The notes below the pieces were generated by a model. It searched no databases and was not told where the DNA came from. It saw only the letters and a program-made list of their open reading frames with translations. 64,000 bases of DNA from Mesorhizobium sp. GTDB taxonomy: Bacteria; Pseudomonadota; Alphaproteobacteria; Rhizobiales; Rhizobiaceae. Numbering within the stretch: the stretch's first letter is position 1; each line of letters opens with the position of its first letter. This document shows, in pieces, positions 1 through 8,711 of the stretch. Location of the stretch: assembly GCA_004017535.1 (NCBI GenBank), contig SAJS01000023.1, positions 27,985-91,984 on the forward strand, in the 5' to 3' direction. The position numbers were made by a program, and so were the translations under genes.

Positions 1-789
1 GACGTGCCGATGTCGCTGCTGCCGGGCAGCGACTTCTGGGTCAACATCAAGACGGCATGGACGACGGCCGATCTCGGCCCGAAGCTGCTCAATTCCTTCA
101 TCATGGCGTTTGGCGTTGCCGCCGGCAAAGTGATCATCTCGGCGCTCACCGCCTTCTCGATCGTCTATTTCCGCTACCCCGGCCGCATGCTGATCTTCTG
201 GCTGATCTTCATCACGCTGATGCTGCCGCTCGAAGTGCGCATCGTGCCGACCTATGCGGTGGTCGCCAACGTGCTCGAGCCCTATCAGACGATCATGAAC
301 CTGACAGGGCTGTCCTGGCTGATCGAGAAGATATCGGGGGTTCAGGTCCAGCTCAGCCTGGGGCTGCTCAATTCCTATAGCGGCCTGATCCTGCCGCTGA
401 TTGCGACCGCCACCGGTACTTTCCTCTACCGCCAGTTCTTCCTGACCGTGCCGGACGAGTTGACCGAGGCGGCGCGCATGGACGGCGCCGGCGCGCTGCG
501 CTTCTTCGTCGATATCCTGTTGCCGCTGTCGCGCAACAACATGGCGGCGCTCGGCACCATCATGTTCCTGTGGGCCTGGAACCAGTATCTGTGGCCGCTG
601 CTTATCACCACGGACCAGTCGCATGCGATGGCGGTGACCGAGCTGAAGCAGCTCATTCCCAATGTCGGTGGCGCGCCGGAATGGCATATCGCCATGGCCG
701 GCACGCTGATCATCATGCTGCCGCCTATGATGGTCGTGGTGCTGATGCAGCGATGGTTCGTGCGCGGCCTGATCGCCACCGAAAAATAA
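1..789 (+). CDS. ugpE: sn-glycerol-3-phosphate ABC transporter permease UgpE (5' end cut by window)
   Basis: This is the inner-membrane permease of the Ugp importer for glycerol-3-phosphate and glycerophosphodiesters. The visible part begins at PMSLLPG, which lines up with residues about 45-50 of known UgpE proteins, so the first membrane segment lies outside the window. The EAARMDGAGALRFF stretch is the EAA loop that docks on the ATPase, and the end QRWFVRGLIATEK is typical of UgpE. Between PTYAVVAN and LLNSYSGL there are roughly 28-30 residues more than in the E. coli and Agrobacterium proteins as I remember them. Twelve bases separate it from ugpC, so ugpB and ugpA are expected just upstream. 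Confidence 0.9.
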   Translation, partial: DVPMSLLPGSDFWVNIKTAWTTADLGPKLLNSFIMAFGVAAGKVIISALTAFSIVYFRYPGRMLIFWLIFITLMLPLEVRIVPTYAVVANVLEPYQTIMNLTGLSWLIEKISGVQVQLSLGLLNSYSGLILPLIATATGTFLYRQFFLTVPDELTEAARMDGAGALRFFVDILLPLSRNNMAALGTIMFLWAWNQYLWPLLITTDQSHAMAVTELKQLIPNVGGAPEWHIAMAGTLIIMLPPMMVVVLMQRWFVRGLIATEK

Positions 790-801
790 GGAGACGATAA
801 G

Positions 802-1908
802 ATGGCCTCCATCACCATTCGCGGCGTCAAGAAGAACTATGCCAAGACGCAGGTCGTGCACGGCGTCGACCTCGACTTCGCCTCGGGCGAATTCGTCGTC
901 ATCCTGGGACCCTCCGGCTGCGGCAAGTCCACGCTGCTCAGGATGATCGCCGGGCTGGAAGAGATTTCCGACGGCACGATCGCCATCGACGGCACGGTCG
1001 TCAACAAGCTCGAGCCGCGCGAGCGCGGCTGCGCCATGGTGTTCCAGAATTACGCGCTCTACCCGCATATGAGCGTGGCGCAGAACATCGGCTATTCGCT
1101 GAAGGTGGCAGGCGTTCCCGCCGCCGAGCGGACGCAGCGCATCCAGGCGGTGGCGCGCGTCCTGGAACTGGAGCACCTGCTCGACCGTAAGCCGATGGCG
1201 CTGTCCGGCGGCCAGCGCCAGCGCGTCGCCATGGGCCGCGCCATGATCCGCGAGCCGAAGGTGTTCCTGTTCGACGAGCCGCTCTCCAACCTCGACGCCA
1301 AGCTGCGCGTGCAGATGCGTTCCGAGATCCGCAAGCTGCACCGGCGACTCAACGCGACGTCGGTCTTTGTCACGCATGATCAGGTCGAGGCGATGACGCT
1401 GGCCGACCGGCTGGTGGTGATGAATGGCGGCCGCGTCGAGCAGGTCGGCACGCCGGCGGAAGTTTATGGCCGGCCGGCAAGCCGCTTCGTCGCCACATTC
1501 GTCGGCGCGCCGGCGATGAACATGCTCGAAGGCACGGTGACGCTCGACGGGCTGTCGCTGCTCGGCGGCAGCCGCAAGCTCAACGTGTCGCGCACGGGCC
1601 TTGCCGTGGGCTCGAAGGTCGCGGTCGGCGTCCGGCCGGAGGCGGTGCGCATGGTGGCGCCGGGGATGTCCGGAGCGCTCGCGGCGACCGTCGACCTCAT
1701 CGAGGAATTGGGCGCAGGCCGCGTCATCTATGTCGATCTCGACGGCGCGCCGTTCTCCATTGTGACGTCTGAGACCGTTCACCCCGAACCGGGCAGCACG
1801 ATCGGCCTGCAGTTCGCCGAATCGGACCTGCACTTCTTCTCCTCGGAGACAGGCGGTAGACTGGAGGTGTTCAAGGCTTCTGTGCCGGAGCCGGCGCTCC
1901 AAGGGTGA
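802..1908 (+). CDS. ugpC: sn-glycerol-3-phosphate ABC transporter ATPase UgpC
   Basis: This is the ATPase that powers Ugp import. It has Walker [10 protein letters not shown] at residues 36-44, the signature LSGGQRQR from 134, Walker B KVFLFDEP at 153-160, and the switch histidine in THDQ at 191-194. After about residue 235 comes the OB-fold (TOBE) regulatory domain seen in MalK/UgpC-type subunits. At 368 residues the length is normal. A GGAG site sits 8-11 bases before the ATG. It is co-transcribed with ugpE. Closely related sugar-transporter ATPases look alike, so the substrate is taken from the UgpE-like neighbour. Confidence 0.9.
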   Translation: MASITIRGVKKNYAKTQVVHGVDLDFASGEFVVILGPSGCGKSTLLRMIAGLEEISDGTIAIDGTVVNKLEPRERGCAMVFQNYALYPHMSVAQNIGYSLKVAGVPAAERTQRIQAVARVLELEHLLDRKPMALSGGQRQRVAMGRAMIREPKVFLFDEPLSNLDAKLRVQMRSEIRKLHRRLNATSVFVTHDQVEAMTLADRLVVMNGGRVEQVGTPAEVYGRPASRFVATFVGAPAMNMLEGTVTLDGLSLLGGSRKLNVSRTGLAVGSKVAVGVRPEAVRMVAPGMSGALAATVDLIEELGAGRVIYVDLDGAPFSIVTSETVHPEPGSTIGLQFAESDLHFFSSETGGRLEVFKASVPEPALQG

Positions 1909-1954
1909 TCCCTTCCCATCGGCTTTGCGAACATTTTGATTGAGGGTTCAGGGC

Positions 1955-2752
1955 ATGAGGATCATCCAGGTTACCGACGTCCATCTCGGCCGTCTGCGCG
2001 AGATACGATATGGCGCGAACCTGAATGAGCGGCTCGATCGTTGCATCGACCATATCAATCAGCGCCACAGCGATGCGGCGCTCTGCATCTTCACCGGCGA
2101 CCTGACCGACGACGGCGAGGCCGACAGCTATGCTGACCTGAAGGCGGCGCTGAGCCGGCTTGCCGTGCCTTACCGGCTGCTGCCTGGAAACCATGACCGG
2201 CGCGCCAACCTCATCGCCGCCTTCCCGGAAAACGGGACTGACGGAAACGGTTTCGTGCAGTCGGTTTTCGACACGCCGGAAGGGCGGCTCATTTTCCTCG
2301 ACAGCCTGGCGGAAGGCCGCGTCACCGGCGAGTTGTGCGACGACCGGCTCGGCTGGCTCGATGCGCGGCTCGCCGAGGCGGCAGGCAAGGCCGCCTATAT
2401 CTTCCTGCACCATCCACCGGTCGAGCTCGGGCTCACGCTGCTAGACCCGCTCGGGCTCGAACAGCCGCAGCGGCTCATTGACGTGCTGACGCGCCACGGC
2501 AATGTCCGCTACATCTTCTTCGGGCATGTCCACCGCGACATCGCCGGTACCGTCGCCGGCATTCCGTTCTCGGTGCAGCGCGGCCTACATGCCCGTTTCA
2601 TGCTCGACGTGGTCGGCGACGAGATGGTCGAGCAGGCGCCGCCCGCCTATTCGATCATCCTGATCGAGGGGCAGCGCGTCGTCATCCACAGCCACGACTT
2701 TCTCGAGCAATGGCCGCTCTGGTCGCCGGCAACGGGACAGCGCGTGCGGTAG
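1955..2752 (+). CDS. Metallophosphoesterase, probable glycerophosphodiester phosphodiesterase
   Basis: This is a calcineurin-like phosphoesterase of about 265 residues. The metal-binding motifs occur in family order: TDVHLG near the start, TGDLTDDG, PGNHDRR, LHHPP and FGHVHRD. The set is that of the CpdA/GpdQ group, which cleaves cyclic nucleotides or glycerophosphodiesters. Its position 46 bases after ugpC favours hydrolysis of imported glycerophosphodiesters to glycerol-3-phosphate. A TTG at 1940 is in frame, but the ATG at 1955 has a purine-rich GAGGG about 8 bases upstream and gives the conserved start MRIIQVTDVHLG. The substrate is inferred from context only. Confidence 0.82.
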   Translation: MRIIQVTDVHLGRLREIRYGANLNERLDRCIDHINQRHSDAALCIFTGDLTDDGEADSYADLKAALSRLAVPYRLLPGNHDRRANLIAAFPENGTDGNGFVQSVFDTPEGRLIFLDSLAEGRVTGELCDDRLGWLDARLAEAAGKAAYIFLHHPPVELGLTLLDPLGLEQPQRLIDVLTRHGNVRYIFFGHVHRDIAGTVAGIPFSVQRGLHARFMLDVVGDEMVEQAPPAYSIILIEGQRVVIHSHDFLEQWPLWSPATGQRVR

Positions 2753-2753
2753 A

Positions 2754-3152
2754 TCACTCGAGCAGCAGTGTGGGCGTTCCCTGTCCTTCGACCAGCTTTG
2801 CTGCTTTCTTATCGAAGGACACGAAGGTTTCGCCGCCGAGCCACTGACCGTCGAAGGCTATCACGCCGTCGGCGAAATCTCCGCCGGCGTCGAGCACGGC
2901 CAAGCCCGCCTCGATCGTTGGTCGGTTGGCTACGACATTGCGCATATCCAGGATGCGACGGATCGAGACTGATATGTCGGGCCGCGCGACCTGGTAGCTT
3001 CTGTCCAGCACCCAGACGAACTCGCCGAGCGCTTGAACGCTGATCGCGACCAGTTCGGCCCTTTCCAGGGTCTCCGCTGCGGTCTGCTGCTGCGCTTCGT
3101 CATCCCCGACAATGAGCCGCAACAGCACGTTGGTGTCGAGGCTGACCTTCAC
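2754..3152 (-). CDS. vapC: PIN-domain ribonuclease toxin (VapC type)
   Basis: This is a 132-residue PIN-domain protein, the usual size for VapC toxins, which cut RNA. The acidic residues expected in the active site are present: Asp6 in SLDTNVLLR, Glu44 in ALGEFVWVL, Asp92/Asp95 in GGDFADG, and Asp114 in SFDKKA. The start overlaps the antitoxin stop by four bases (ATGA), so the two are translationally coupled. It ends only two bases from the stop of the convergent phosphodiesterase gene. The RNA target cannot be told from the sequence. Confidence 0.87.
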   Translation of the reverse strand: MKVSLDTNVLLRLIVGDDEAQQQTAAETLERAELVAISVQALGEFVWVLDRSYQVARPDISVSIRRILDMRNVVANRPTIEAGLAVLDAGGDFADGVIAFDGQWLGGETFVSFDKKAAKLVEGQGTPTLLLE

Positions 3153-3424
3153 TTGCGTTCGATTCCGTGCATTCCGCTCGAAGCGCCGGCGTCGGCGATC
3201 GCATCGTTGATCTCCTCGATCGAAAGCCGTGCACCGTTGGTTTTGCCCTTGAGCATCCCGCTCAGCTCTTGCCAGGAGCCCTTCCCCTGGTCGGCTTTCA
3301 GCTCCGCCCGCCCACCGGGCAGAAGATCAAGCCTGATCTTGTCGCCGGGCTGGATACCGAGATGCTTGAGCACGTCCTTCCGGAACGTGACCTGACCCCG
3401 TGCGGTAACCGTCAATGTCGTCAT
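3149..3424 (-). CDS. vapB: AbrB/SpoVT-fold antitoxin (VapB type)
   Basis: This 91-residue protein has an N-terminal swapped-hairpin AbrB/MazE DNA-binding domain (TVTARGQVTFRKDVLKHLG, then a PGDKIRL turn). Its charged, flexible C-terminal half probably wraps around the PIN toxin. GGAGG lies six bases before the ATG. It is the first gene of the pair, as is normal for VapBC modules. A perfect inverted repeat about 20 bases upstream is the likely autoregulatory operator. Confidence 0.87.
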   Translation of the reverse strand: MTTLTVTARGQVTFRKDVLKHLGIQPGDKIRLDLLPGGRAELKADQGKGSWQELSGMLKGKTNGARLSIEEINDAIADAGASSGMHGIERK

Positions 3425-3442
3425 ATGTAGCCTCCAGCGCTA

Positions 3443-3470
3443 AAAATAATGCAAAACTGCATTATTTCAA
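3443..3470 (-). promoter_or_regulatory. Promoter and operator palindrome of the vapBC module
   Basis: Bases 3444-3453 (AAATAATGCA) and 3458-3467 (TGCATTATTT) form a perfect 10-bp inverted repeat around a 4-base centre. On the minus strand a -35-like TTGAAA (3470-3465) and a -10-like TATTTT (3448-3443) are 16 bases apart and flank the repeat. Antitoxin binding would therefore block transcription. The palindrome is seen directly; its role is inferred from how VapBC modules are regulated. Confidence 0.75.
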
Positions 3471-3478
3471 GGCAGAGA

Positions 3479-4561
3479 TTAGGCGAACACGTGTGCCTTG
3501 CCGGTGACGGTCAGCCGCACGATCTCGCCGACGGACGGCGCGTCCATGCCTGTCCTGCGCAAGATAAGCGGCGTGTTGCCGATGGCGGCGGCGTCAGGCG
3601 GATCCGGGCTGTTGAGCAGCCGTACCGCCACGGTGCAGACCGCGCCCGCGAATTCGCAGTCCGTCACCTCGCCGAACAGCATGTCCGGCGTGCCCGACAT
3701 GCCTTCGCGCGAGGTGAGCTTGAGCAGAATTTGCTCGGGCCGCAGCATGATGCGCGCGACATCACGCCGTTCATTCGTGTCGACGGCGATGCGGCCGAGC
3801 CGCGACACGGCGAAGCCGTCCGCGATCCTGGCGGGCACGATGATGGCGTCGCCGAGGAATTCGGCGATCATCCTGTCCTTGGGCTGGAAATAGAGCTCGC
3901 GAGGCGTGCCGACCTGCGAGAACAGGCCGTCGCGCATCACCGCCACCTGGCTGGCGAAGGACAGCGCCTCAGCCTGGTCGTGCGTGACCAGGATCGTGGT
4001 GATGCCCGCCTCTTCCAGAAGCTCTGCCACCGCCTTGCGCATCGAGGCGCGAAGCCCGGTGTCGAGCGCCGAGAAGGGTTCGTCCAGCAGCATCAGCCTC
4101 GGCTTCATGGCCATGGCACGCGCAAGCGCGACGCGCTGCTGCTGGCCGCCGGAAAGCTCATGCGGCCGGCGTTTCAGGACCGCCTTGTCCAGCCCGACGA
4201 TATAGGCGAGCTCGACGATATGCTCGGCCCGCTTGTCGGCATTCCGCGCGATGCCGAAACCGATGTTGTCGGCGATGCTGAGATGCGGGAACAGGGCGCC
4301 GTCCTGGGCCACCACGCCGATGCCGCGACGATGCGCCGGCACGGCCGCGTCGCCATTGGCGAGCATCTTGCCGTCAAGCGCGATGCGGCCGCGGTCCGGC
4401 GCCTCGAAGCCGGCGATCAGCCTGAGCAAGGTGGTCTTGCCGCAGCCGGACGGTCCGACGATCGCGGTGCGGCTGCCGCTTTCGACCCGAAGGTCGACGC
4501 CGGCCAGCGCCGTCACCGGACCATAGTTCTTCGCGACATCGCTCAGTTCGAGAAAGCTCAT
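3479..4561 (-). CDS. fbpC: Ferric-iron ABC transporter ATPase FbpC
   Basis: This is the ATP-binding subunit of a ferric-iron (Fbp/Afu-type) importer. From the chosen ATG the protein has 360 residues, with Walker [10 protein letters not shown] at 36-44, signature LSGGQQQR, Walker [13 protein letters not shown], the H-loop THDQAEAL and a C-terminal TOBE-like region. An upstream in-frame start at 4597 would add 12 residues inside fbpB. The ATG at 4561 overlaps the fbpB stop (ATGA, 4558-4561) and gives the usual N-terminus. Spermidine/putrescine ATPases are similar, but the fused permease and the binding protein next door point to iron. Confidence 0.87.
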   Translation of the reverse strand: MSFLELSDVAKNYGPVTALAGVDLRVESGSRTAIVGPSGCGKTTLLRLIAGFEAPDRGRIALDGKMLANGDAAVPAHRRGIGVVAQDGALFPHLSIADNIGFGIARNADKRAEHIVELAYIVGLDKAVLKRRPHELSGGQQQRVALARAMAMKPRLMLLDEPFSALDTGLRASMRKAVAELLEEAGITTILVTHDQAEALSFASQVAVMRDGLFSQVGTPRELYFQPKDRMIAEFLGDAIIVPARIADGFAVSRLGRIAVDTNERRDVARIMLRPEQILLKLTSREGMSGTPDMLFGEVTDCEFAGAVCTVAVRLLNSPDPPDAAAIGNTPLILRRTGMDAPSVGEIVRLTVTGKAHVFA

Positions 4562-6132
4562 CGTCCGGCCATCCGCTTCGACTGGACGTAGAGCCACCAG
4601 GTCATCGGCAGCGACATCGCCACCATGATCAGCGCGTAAGGAGCGGCGGAGGCGTAGTCGATCTCGCCGCTATAGGACCAGAAGGCCATCGCCAGGGTGC
4701 GGGTGCCGTTGGGCGCAAGCATCTGGGTGGCGGTGAGCTCGTTGGTGATGCCGAGCGCCACCATCGCCATGCCGGCCGCGGCGCCCGGCGCCGACAGGCG
4801 GATGGTCGTCGCCCACAGCGCCTTGACCGGCGGTCGCCCAAGGCTGGAAGCGGCGCGCTCCAGCTCCACCGGAGCCTGCGCGATCGAAGCGCGCAGGCTT
4901 ATCAGCGCGCGCGGCAGGAACATCAGCGCATAGCCGAACAGGATGGTGAACAGCGTCTGGTAGAGCGGCAGTGCGACGCGCACGGTGATCGTCACCAGCG
5001 CCAGCGCAATGACCACGCCCGGCAGGGCGCCGACGATGTAGTTGCAGCCCTCGAGCAGGCGCTGGAGCCGGCTCGGCGCGCGGATCGAGATCCAGCCCAT
5101 CGGCATGGCGGCAACCGTCGCAAGCACGGCGCCGACGATGGCGAGGAACAGCGTCTGGCCGAGCGCCAGGCCGATCTCGTCCCAGCGCCAGACATCCGCG
5201 CCTCCCGCCAGCAGCCAGCGGCCGACAGTGACGAAGGGCACTCCGAGCGACAGCAGCGCGACACCGGCCGGCAAAAGCAGGCAGGGCAGGGCGGCGCGGC
5301 CGAGGCGGGCACGCTGCTGCTTGCGCGCGGCGCCGGAACCGACACGCGCATAGCGCTCCTCGCCACGTATCATCACCTCGAGGGCGAGCAGGAAAAGGCA
5401 GCAAGCCACAAGCACGGCGGCCAGCATGTTGGCGGCCGGGCCGTTGAAGGTCGATTGGAACTGGTCGACGATCGCGGTGGTGAAGGTGTCGAAGCGAATG
5501 AAGACATAGAGGCCGTATTCGGCCAGAAGATGCAGGCCGACCAGCAGCGAGCCGCCGCAGATGGCAAGCCTCAACTGCGGCAGCACGACGCGCGCGAAAA
5601 CCCGCCACGGACCGAGGCCAAGCGCCGCCGCCGCATCCTCCAGCGCCGGGTCGAGACGGCGCAACGCGGCGGAGATCGGCAGATAGAGGAACGGGAAATA
5701 GGCGATGACGGAGACAAGCACGCCGGCCCAGAGCCCGTGCAGGCCAGGGACAAAGCTGATCCAGGCATAGGAGTGCACGAAAGCAGGGATGGCGAGCGGC
5801 GCCACCGACAGCCACGACCACAGCCGATTGCCCGGCAGGTCGCTGCGTTCGGTCAGCCAGGCCAGCGCCACCGACAGCGTGATGGCGATCGGCACGGTGA
5901 CGATGACGAGGAGCACGGTGTTGATCAGCAGCTCGCCGACGCGCGGGCGGAAGATCAGCGCCACCACCGTTTCCCAGCCGGTCTGGATCGCGATCCAGAC
6001 GATGAAGGCCAGAGGCAGCAGCGCGATAAACGAGATCAAAGCCGCGGCGAGCGTGATCCACGACATGGCCCGGCGCTTCTTCATTCCGGCCGCCGGCAGC
6101 GCGGAAGGCGTGAGGTGGATCGCGGACGCCAT
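4558..6132 (-). CDS. fbpB: Ferric-iron ABC transporter fused permease FbpB
   Basis: This inner-membrane permease has two fused halves of the binding-protein-dependent transport domain, with about 12 membrane segments. That arrangement is typical of FbpB/ThiP-type proteins. An EAA-like loop occurs in each half ([16 protein letters not shown] and LERAASSLG). About 524 residues from ATG 6132; a TTG at 6186 would extend it with an arginine- and proline-rich stretch unlike a permease start. It lies 160 bases downstream of fbpA with a hairpin and U-rich tract between them, and overlaps fbpC by four bases. Confidence 0.87.
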   Translation of the reverse strand: MASAIHLTPSALPAAGMKKRRAMSWITLAAALISFIALLPLAFIVWIAIQTGWETVVALIFRPRVGELLINTVLLVIVTVPIAITLSVALAWLTERSDLPGNRLWSWLSVAPLAIPAFVHSYAWISFVPGLHGLWAGVLVSVIAYFPFLYLPISAALRRLDPALEDAAAALGLGPWRVFARVVLPQLRLAICGGSLLVGLHLLAEYGLYVFIRFDTFTTAIVDQFQSTFNGPAANMLAAVLVACCLFLLALEVMIRGEERYARVGSGAARKQQRARLGRAALPCLLLPAGVALLSLGVPFVTVGRWLLAGGADVWRWDEIGLALGQTLFLAIVGAVLATVAAMPMGWISIRAPSRLQRLLEGCNYIVGALPGVVIALALVTITVRVALPLYQTLFTILFGYALMFLPRALISLRASIAQAPVELERAASSLGRPPVKALWATTIRLSAPGAAAGMAMVALGITNELTATQMLAPNGTRTLAMAFWSYSGEIDYASAAPYALIMVAMSLPMTWWLYVQSKRMAGR

Positions 6133-6220
6133 CAGTCGGAATAGGCCGCCCGGAAGCGACGTGATGAACCGCGGCCGCGGCCGCAAACGCAGATGATCGT
6201 CATCGACGAGGCCATCTCCA

Positions 6221-6260
6221 AAACAAAAGCGCTCCCACGGAAGCGAGTTCCCGCGGGAGC
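6221..6260 (-). terminator. Intercistronic attenuator between fbpA and fbpB
   Basis: The arms 6231-6240 and 6251-6260 form a 10-bp stem. In the minus-strand transcript its one non-Watson-Crick pair is a G-U wobble (GCTCCCGCGG against CCGTGGGAGC). A U-rich stretch GCTTTTGTTTT follows at 6230-6220. It sits after the binding-protein gene and before the permease gene. Partial termination here would give more binding protein than permease and ATPase, as is common for such operons. Confidence 0.72.
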
Positions 6261-6292
6261 ACGGTCGTTTGCCCTTTTAGGACGAACGCGAA

Positions 6293-7297
6293 CTAAAGCA
6301 AGCCGGCTTGCGTCATCAGGTCGATGACCTTCTTGGAATTCAGCGTCGCCGGATCGATTTTCGGCGCCTGCAGGTCGGCCAGCGGCACCAGCTTCGGGTT
6401 GGACTGGGCATCCTTGCCGACCGCATATTCATACGACGTGCCCGTTTTCAGCACGTCCTGGCCGCCCTTGCCGGTCACCCATTTCAGGAACGCCTGGGCT
6501 TCCTTCTGATGCTTGCTGGAGGCCAGCACGCCGCCGCCCGACACCGAAACGAAGGCGCCCGGGTCCTGGTTCTTGAAATAGTGCAGGCCGACATTCTTGC
6601 TGTTCTCGCCGGTCTTGGCCTGATCGCCGAACCAGTAATAATGGTAGATCACGCCGCCATCGATCTCGCCGGCATTGACCGCCTTCATGACGGTGCTGTT
6701 GCCCTTGTAGGCGGTGAAATTCTCCTTCATCGCCTTCAGCCAGTCGGCGGTCGCGGCCTCGCCCTTCAGCTGGAGCAGGGCGCTGACGATGGCCTGGAAG
6801 TCGGCGCCCGACGGCGAGGCGGCCCAGCGGCCTTTCCAGCTCGGATCGGCGAGGTCCAGCAGCGACTTGGGGAGCTGGTCTTCCTTCAGCTTGTCCTTGT
6901 TGTAGGCAAAGACGGTGCTGCGGGCCGCGACGCCGACCCATTTGCCGCTCGACGGCTGGTATTGCTGGGGAACCTGGGCGAGGGTGCCGGCGTCGACCGG
7001 GGCGAATAGGCCGGCCGCCTCGACCAGCGCCATGGCCGGCGAATTCTCGGTCAGGAACACGTCGGCCGGCGAGGCCGCGCCCTCGGCGACGATCTGGTTG
7101 GAGAAATCGCTGTCGCCGCCATTGCGCAGCGTGACCTTGATGCCGGTCTCCTTGGTGAAGCCGGCAGCCCATTCCTTGGCGAGGCTCTCATGCTGGGCGT
7201 TGTAGACCACGATGCCTTGATCCGCGGCCATGGCCGGACCGGCGATCAGGCCGAGCGCCATCGCAGCGCCGGCGAGCGTAGAAAGGGCAATTTTCAT
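6293..7297 (-). CDS. fbpA: Periplasmic ferric-iron-binding protein FbpA
   Basis: This is the periplasmic solute-binding protein of a ferric-iron ABC importer, 334 residues. The N-terminus MKIALSTLAGAAMALGLIAG ending AMA|ADQ is a classical signal peptide. The mature start GIVVYNAQHE and the paired tyrosines in HYYWFGDQ match the iron-ligand tyrosines of the transferrin-like FbpA family. It is the first gene of the minus-strand fbpABC operon and is preceded by a promoter containing a RirA-type box. Thiamine-binding relatives exist, but the tyrosine pair and operator favour iron. Confidence 0.88.
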   Translation of the reverse strand: MKIALSTLAGAAMALGLIAGPAMAADQGIVVYNAQHESLAKEWAAGFTKETGIKVTLRNGGDSDFSNQIVAEGAASPADVFLTENSPAMALVEAAGLFAPVDAGTLAQVPQQYQPSSGKWVGVAARSTVFAYNKDKLKEDQLPKSLLDLADPSWKGRWAASPSGADFQAIVSALLQLKGEAATADWLKAMKENFTAYKGNSTVMKAVNAGEIDGGVIYHYYWFGDQAKTGENSKNVGLHYFKNQDPGAFVSVSGGGVLASSKHQKEAQAFLKWVTGKGGQDVLKTGTSYEYAVGKDAQSNPKLVPLADLQAPKIDPATLNSKKVIDLMTQAGLL

Positions 7298-7355
7298 GGG
7301 TCATCGTCCTCAAATCTGCAGACAGGGGTTCAGGCTCGGCTCACCTACCAATACC

Positions 7356-7390
7356 TGATTATTGTAGTCAACATTGTGACCCTGCTTCAA
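7356..7390 (-). promoter_or_regulatory. fbpA promoter with an iron-responsive (RirA-type) operator
   Basis: On the minus strand a -35-like TTGAAG (7390-7385) is followed after 17 bases by a -10-like CTACAAT (7367-7361). Overlapping the -10, bases 7356-7370 read TGATTATTGTAGTCA, an exact TGA-N9-TCA, which is the consensus for the rhizobial iron regulator RirA. The motif is short and could occur by chance, but its place on the -10 of an iron-uptake operon makes iron repression plausible. Confidence 0.6.
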
Positions 7391-7458
7391 TCCGTCGCCA
7401 TGCCGCAAACTTTCGTGATTTTGCGTCAGTTTGGCTTGGACATTATTTCGCCGGCCAC

Positions 7459-7484
7459 GTAACAAACCAGGGCCGAGATGCGAA
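7459..7484 (+). promoter_or_regulatory. Candidate autoregulated promoter of the ECF sigma/NrsF operon
   Basis: GTAACA at 7459-7464 and CGAA at 7481-7484 are separated by exactly 16 bases. This matches, with one mismatch in the -35 box, the GTAACC-N16-CGAA promoter described for Caulobacter SigF, an ECF sigma factor with the same NrsF-type partner. Transcription would start about ten bases before the GTG at 7503, giving a very short leader. I saw no second copy of this motif in the window. Confidence 0.6.
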
Positions 7485-7502
7485 CTTCGGGGGTAAACTC
7501 TT

Positions 7503-8039
7503 GTGACCGGCAAGGACGAGGCAGAGCTCTCCGGGCTGCTCAGGACCGCGATCGCGGGAGACGAAAGGGCTTATGCCGACTTTCTGCATCGCATCGCCGC
7601 CCTCGTTCGCGGCTTTGTCCGGCGCAAGATCGTTCAGGGCGGAGTCGACCCCGAGGATGTCGTGCAGGAAACCTTGCTTGCCATTCATGTGAAACGCCAC
7701 ACCTGGCGGCCGGACGCGCCGGTGCTGCCCTGGGTTTACGCGATCGCCCGCTTCAAGCTTATCGACGCGTTTCGCCGGCGAGGGCGCCGCATCGAGGTCG
7801 AGATCGACGAGATCGCCGAGACCTTCGCCGAGCCGGAGACGGAGACGGTCAGCGAGCGCGACATAAACCGGGCGCTCGAGGGACTGCCGCCGACGCAACG
7901 CTCGGTCGTCTCGTCAATCTCGGTCGACGGCCATTCGATCGGCGAGACCGCCGCCAAGCTCGGCGTCAGCGAAACGGCTGTGCGCGTGTCGCTGCATCGC
8001 GGCCTCGCCGCGATCGCTAAAAGATTCGGACGACAATGA
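7503..8039 (+). CDS. ECF RNA polymerase sigma factor (SigF-like, NrsF-controlled)
   Basis: This is an extracytoplasmic-function sigma factor of 178 residues. Region 2 spans about residues 20-85 and includes DPEDVVQETLLAIH and WVYAIARFKLIDAFRRRGR. Region 4 lies near the C-terminus (LPPTQRSVVSSISVDGHSI, then GVSETAVRVSLHRGLAAI). The GTG start has a G-rich site about ten bases upstream. The anti-sigma gene follows one base after the stop. In Caulobacter and Bradyrhizobium such pairs respond to heavy metal or oxidative stress; the inducer here is not shown by the sequence. Confidence 0.9.
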   Translation: MTGKDEAELSGLLRTAIAGDERAYADFLHRIAALVRGFVRRKIVQGGVDPEDVVQETLLAIHVKRHTWRPDAPVLPWVYAIARFKLIDAFRRRGRRIEVEIDEIAETFAEPETETVSERDINRALEGLPPTQRSVVSSISVDGHSIGETAAKLGVSETAVRVSLHRGLAAIAKRFGRQ

Positions 8040-8040
8040 C

Positions 8041-8679
8041 ATGAGGACAGAGGATCTCATCAAAGCGCTCGACGCGGATGCCGGCAAGAAGGCCATGCCG
8101 ATGGGCAAGGCCTGGTGGCTGGCGGTCGGCGTTGCCGTGGCGATCGCGGCAGCCGTGTTCTTCACGACCATCGGGCCTCGTCCCGACATCATGCCGGCCA
8201 TGCACACGATGCGCTTCATGTCGAAATTCGTGTTCACGCTGGTGCTTGCGGTCAGCGCCTTCGCGCTGATCCGCGCGCTGTCGGTGCCGGGCGCTTCGAC
8301 CAGGCGGAGGATGGCCTGGATGCTCGCCGCCCCGCTTCTGGTCGTGCTGGCGGTGGTCCTGGAGCTTTTCGTCGTGCCCCAGGCCGATTGGGGCAAACGG
8401 CTCGTCGGCTCGAACATGATGATCTGCATGACTTTCATCCCGCTAATCGGCATCGGCCCGCTGGCGGTCTTCCTCGGCATGCTGCGCTACGGCGCGCCGA
8501 CGCGGCCGGTGCTTGCGGGCGCGGTGGCCGGGCTGCTCGCGGGCGGGCTCGCGGCAACCTTCTACGCCGCGCATTGTTTCGACGATTCGCCGCTCTTCGT
8601 CGCCACCTGGTATACGATTGCCATCGCCTTCCTGACGCTGCTCGGGGCTATCGGCGGGCGGCTTTTCGTGCGCTGGTAG
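8041..8679 (+). CDS. nrsF: NrsF-family membrane anti-sigma factor (DUF1109)
   Basis: This is an integral-membrane anti-sigma factor of 212 residues with about six membrane segments and a short cytoplasmic N-terminus (MRTEDLIKALDADAGKK) likely to hold the sigma factor. It contains only two cysteines, Cys129 and Cys179. As I recall, the two cysteines required for signal response in Caulobacter NrsF are Cys131 and Cys181, which gives the same 50-residue spacing. The gene starts one base after the sigma-factor stop, so the two are one operon. Confidence 0.87.
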   Translation: MRTEDLIKALDADAGKKAMPMGKAWWLAVGVAVAIAAAVFFTTIGPRPDIMPAMHTMRFMSKFVFTLVLAVSAFALIRALSVPGASTRRRMAWMLAAPLLVVLAVVLELFVVPQADWGKRLVGSNMMICMTFIPLIGIGPLAVFLGMLRYGAPTRPVLAGAVAGLLAGGLAATFYAAHCFDDSPLFVATWYTIAIAFLTLLGAIGGRLFVRW

Positions 8680-8685
8680 CCCGCC

Positions 8686-8711
8686 GGGGCTGTTTCGAAA
8701 CAGTCCCTTAA
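8686..8711 (+). terminator. Possible terminator after the sigma/nrsF operon
   Basis: GGGGCTGTTT and AAACAGTCCC close a tight hairpin around a CG centre just after the nrsF stop (8686-8707). The following TTAAT is a weak U-tract. Termination is therefore plausible but probably incomplete. Confidence 0.45.
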
